Translations under genes and position numbers: made by a program
The notes under the pieces: generated by a model
Database searches by the model: none
What the model was told of the DNA's origin: nothing
Seen by the model: the letters and a program-made list of their open reading frames with translations, nothing else
Shown here: positions 61,798-64,000 of the stretch, in pieces
Layout of the letters: the number at the start of each line of letters is the position of its first letter
Position numbering within the stretch: position 1 is the stretch's first letter
Source of the DNA: Mucilaginibacter rigui
GTDB taxonomy: Bacteria > Bacteroidota > Bacteroidia > Sphingobacteriales > Sphingobacteriaceae
Assembly: GCF_014773275.1 (NCBI RefSeq)
Contig: NZ_JACWMW010000002.1
Coordinates: forward strand, 62,001-126,000
DNA: 64,000 nucleotides
Direction: 5' to 3'

Positions 61798-62358
61798 TTA
61801 ATATTCTGTTATCTCTTTATACAATTGTTTTAGCCGCTTGCGCAGGTGCAGCACAGCATACCGTTTGCGCGATACCAGCGTGTTGATGTTTTCGCCGGTT
61901 TTTTGGGCAATCTCCTCAAAAGGCATATCATCAAGCTCCTGCCAAATAAATACCTGGCGTTGGTTTTCGGGCAGCTCATCAAGCGCTACAAAAAGCTGCT
62001 CCCAAAAAAGGTTGCGCAGATACTGTGTTTCGGGCGTGGTGGCTTCGGTAAGCAGGATAGCCCTAAAATCGGGTGCGTCGTCATCCTCATCATCGCCTGC
62101 CGGCAGCATATCATCAATAAGCGTTTCGCTGCGTTTTTTATGTTTGTCGATGATCTTGTTTTTAGCTACCCGGTAAAGCCATGCACTGGTTTGCTCAATA
62201 GGCCCTGCATTCACCACATTACTAAACTGGTACCAAACATCCTGCAGAATGTCCTCAGCATCGGCATCGTTTTTTACCCTTTTACGAATAAAGCCCAGCA
62301 AGCTTTTACCATACGATGCAATTGTTTGTATGATGTGGCTGTTTTTATCCTGGGGCAT
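61798..62358 (-). CDS. ECF RNA polymerase sigma factor
   Basis: About 186 residues. Region 2 (NDAEDILQDVWYQFSN and the -10 binding YRVAKNKIIDKHKKRSE) and region 4 (LDELPENQRQVFIWQELDDMPFEEIAQKTGENINTLVSRKRYAVLHLRKRL) are clear, joined by an acidic linker (AGDDEDDDAPDF). Promoter targets unknown. No FecR/anti-sigma domain gene is adjacent; the following membrane protein is the likely partner. The ATG at 62358 is preferred over an upstream TTG. Confidence 0.92.
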   Translation of the reverse strand: MPQDKNSHIIQTIASYGKSLLGFIRKRVKNDADAEDILQDVWYQFSNVVNAGPIEQTSAWLYRVAKNKIIDKHKKRSETLIDDMLPAGDDEDDDAPDFRAILLTEATTPETQYLRNLFWEQLFVALDELPENQRQVFIWQELDDMPFEEIAQKTGENINTLVSRKRYAVLHLRKRLKQLYKEITEY

Positions 62359-62456
62359 TGCGGCTACTGTCAATTTTTTATTGTTTATAAATATAAAGAC
62401 GACTGTGCTTTTAAAACATTTTAAATTATTTTTTAATTTTTAAACATCTGTAGGAT

Positions 62457-62575
62457 TTTAACCACAAAGGGCACGAAGGTTTCACAGAGAGGCACAGAGA
62501 TTAAACCCCATTTAGCTATTATTGATTCTTTGTGTGCTCTGTGATTTTCCTCTGTGTTCTTTGTGGTAAAAAATA
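62457..62575. repeat. AACCAC-family long inverted repeat
   Basis: Left arm 62457-62502 (TTTTAACCACAAAGGGCACG, then CAGAGAGGCACAGAG) and right arm 62528-62572 (CTTTGTGTGCTCTGTG to CTTTGTGGTAAAAAA) pair across a short loop. It lies upstream of the sigma factor gene and before the CoA-binding protein gene. Confidence 0.7.
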
Positions 62576-62651
62576 AAATCACAACCATGTAAAAAGCAAG
62601 CTGCACACGGCTAATCGCAAACCAAACAACTATCTTGCACGTTATTATAAC

Positions 62652-63017
62652 ATGGCCAATAAAAAAACACTGATACTTGGCGCCACGCCTAACGCTGGCC
62701 GCTATGCATACCTTGCCGCCAACCGTTTAGCAGGTAGCGGACACAGCATTGTTAATGTGGGAATAAAAACCGGCGAGGTTGCCGGTGTGGCTATAGAAAA
62801 ACCCGAAACTATCCATACCGATATTGATACCATTACGCTGTATGTTGGCCCGCAGCATCAGGAGGATCTGTACGATTACATACTTAAAACAAAGCCAAAA
62901 CGCATCATATTTAACCCCGGTACCGAAAACAGCGAACTACGCCGTATGGCCCATGAGAACGGGATAGAAACAGAATACGCCTGCACGCTGGTACTATTGA
63001 GCATAGGCCAATATTAA
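62652..63017 (+). CDS. CoA-binding domain protein (YccU-like)
   Basis: 121 residues. A Rossmann-like CoA-binding domain: KKTLILGATPNAGRYAYLAANRL, GHSIVNVGIKTGEVAG, and IIFNPGTENSELRRMAHENGIETEYACTLVLL. The fold matches the succinyl-CoA synthetase alpha N-domain used alone in small YccU-type proteins; the reaction is unknown. Single gene. Confidence 0.88.
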   Translation: MANKKTLILGATPNAGRYAYLAANRLAGSGHSIVNVGIKTGEVAGVAIEKPETIHTDIDTITLYVGPQHQEDLYDYILKTKPKRIIFNPGTENSELRRMAHENGIETEYACTLVLLSIGQY

Positions 63018-63029
63018 CCCCATAATTGT

Positions 63030-63092
63030 GTCATGCTGAGCTTGTCGAAGCACTGAACGCAAATCCTTCGACAAGCTCAGGATGGCAAGTTG
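63030..63092. repeat. Dispersed TTCGACAAGCTCAGG palindrome between convergent genes
   Basis: TCATGCTGAGCTTGTCGAAG and CTTCGACAAGCTCAGGATGG arms enclose a 15-nt loop. Single copy of the arm pair from the 23-kb array. It may act as a bidirectional transcript end between the CoA-binding and NlpC genes. Confidence 0.8.
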
Positions 63093-63093
63093 C

Positions 63094-63672
63094 TTATTTA
63101 TACTCGGGAAATATCCTGATAACCTTAACGAACCTTTTTTGGTAACCTTTGGTCATGCCTGATATGGTTACGCCATTGTCGCGGCCCGATGTGGAGTGAA
63201 TAAACTGCAGCTCCTCGCCGGGATTGGTTACCACGATGCCCATATGGCCTACTATCCTCACCTTGCTATCGGTACCGGTGAACAGGATCAGGTCGCCGGG
63301 GCGGGCTTGGGTTAGTGGCACTTCATGGCTTACATCCGTAAAATCGGCAGAGGTACGCGGCACCGCTATGCCGAAATGGTTAAAGGTATAGGTAATAAAG
63401 CCCGAGCAGTCGAACCCCTGTTTGGGGTCAGTAGAGGCATATTTGTAGGGGATACCGAGGAAAGTACGTGCAAAACTGATCAGCTCGGCAGCAGTGGTTT
63501 TGCCTGTATTGATATTATTCATCTGGTCGGTGCCATCTGTAGGTGCCAGGATCACCGTTTTGCGGCCTGCCGAATCTGTAACCGTATCCGCAGCCGTAAT
63601 GGTGTAGGTGGGCTTATCGGGCGCGCCGCAGGAAAGCAATAAAAACAGCGTAAGTAAACAAGGTTGGCGCAT
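63094..63672 (-). CDS. NlpC/P60 (C40) peptidoglycan endopeptidase lipoprotein
   Basis: 192 residues. Short signal with lipobox LLLSC. The NlpC/P60 domain (about 75-190) has the nucleophile in GFDCSGFITYTFNHFG, the His in GHMGIVVTNPGE, and a later polar residue (His in FIHSTSG). It hydrolyses D-Glu-gamma-meso-DAP bonds in peptidoglycan. No partner cell-wall genes are adjacent. A perfect 16-bp inverted repeat lies 29 nt upstream of its start. Confidence 0.92.
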   Translation of the reverse strand: MRQPCLLTLFLLLSCGAPDKPTYTITAADTVTDSAGRKTVILAPTDGTDQMNNINTGKTTAAELISFARTFLGIPYKYASTDPKQGFDCSGFITYTFNHFGIAVPRTSADFTDVSHEVPLTQARPGDLILFTGTDSKVRIVGHMGIVVTNPGEELQFIHSTSGRDNGVTISGMTKGYQKRFVKVIRIFPEYK

Positions 63673-63700
63673 ATAGATTGAACAGCCATGCTCCCCTTTT

Positions 63701-63740
63701 GTTCACGGTGTTCACGTTCACACACGTGAACACCGTGAAC
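63701..63740. promoter_or_regulatory. Perfect 40-bp palindrome upstream of NlpC gene
   Basis: GTTCACGGTGTTCACG (63701-63716) and CGTGAACACCGTGAAC (63725-63740) are exact 16-bp arms around TTCACACA. The left arm and loop contain three GTTCAC-type words in a row. It could be an operator for the NlpC gene or a hairpin. Confidence 0.6.
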
Positions 63741-64000
63741 ATTCATTAACACCTGACAATCAATATATTAATACTGACAAGACCTTTTCATTAGATGAAC
63801 ACATATATTACTGATTTTGCCTTAGTGACTAACAATCAGCGCCTTATTGAAAATGCATTTTGTACCGTTTTTTGGTAAAATGGAACAAAAATGAGTGTAG
63901 CAAGATTTGGCGAAAACAGGGATTTTTTTCGTCCTTTTTCGACCTTAAAACGGCCTTTTGGTTTGGATTAAGAAGGAGCAAGCCGGATAGGGCTATTTAA
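63741..64000. other. Window end: no gene seen, phased CGNCC words
   Basis: AT-rich sequence with no credible frame. CATTTTGTACC (63858) faces GGTAAAATGG, forming a small hairpin. At 63924-63965 T-tract plus CGTCC, CGACC and CGGCC occur at 10-11 bp spacing, resembling the 27.35-kb array. The window ends before any following gene. Confidence 0.5.

Overview
The window reads as a chromosomal stretch of a Bacteroidota bacterium, most likely Sphingobacteriaceae (Mucilaginibacter/Pedobacter-like). This rests on the protein families present: DUF1501/DUF1800, DUF3857, a TonB receptor with a carboxypeptidase-like N-terminal domain, HYC_CC_PP, LytT/LytS, the glgA-glgC pair, and ECF sigma plus membrane protein. 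TAnnTTTG-type promoter sequence and the near absence of Shine-Dalgarno sites agree. Genus is inference. No rRNA, tRNA, integrase, relaxase, transposase or CRISPR array was seen.

Layout. 0-9 kb: an amino acid permease start, a triple-PAS histidine kinase, a DUF1501/DUF1800 secretion pair, and tandem DUF3857 proteins. 8.8-15.6 kb: aat, ruvC, a 5'-nucleotidase, a TonB siderophore receptor with a PepSY protein, and a flavin/2Fe-2S reductase. 15.6-21.2 kb: permease, alcohol dehydrogenase, superoxide dismutase, an overlapping csaA-sdpI-tadA operon and a DinB protein. 21.3-27.9 kb is the accessory region. It holds an FAD oxidoreductase, a tandem composite repeat array, a primase-like plus RecA-like ATPase pair, an AT-rich coiled-coil membrane protein and an AT-rich gene remnant. 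It is laced with at least six GTCCG-type hairpins and one helically phased repeat. 27.9-35.6 kb: B12-binding protein, enoyl-CoA hydratase, outer membrane barrel, NtrC-type regulator with a 69-residue phosphoacceptor-like protein, AI-2E transporter, YtxH/holin membrane operon, trmB and an alkyltransferase-like protein. 35.6-46.8 kb: VOC proteins, AhpD-like protein, a four-helix-bundle cassette, tag, polA, S41 peptidase and glgA-glgC. 46.8-64 kb: UPF0173, YbaB, a serine hydrolase, TPR protein, LytT/LytS, fumC, S1/P1 nuclease, a low-molecular-weight phosphatase, a metal (probably copper) handling cluster, DUF6607, an ECF sigma operon and an NlpC/P60 hydrolase.

Themes. Iron: the TonB receptor and the distant DUF6607 gene share a 20-bp operator-like sequence placed over promoter elements, so they are probably co-regulated. 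Metals: DUF3347, HMA-domain, outer membrane and HYC_CC_PP proteins cluster at 56.8-59.4 kb. Mobile or repetitive DNA is unusually diverse. The GTCCG hairpin family around the primase/ATPase pair, and the four-helix-bundle cassette whose inverted repeats supply the ends of both neighbouring proteins, look the least described. All positions and motifs were read by eye; no database search was run.
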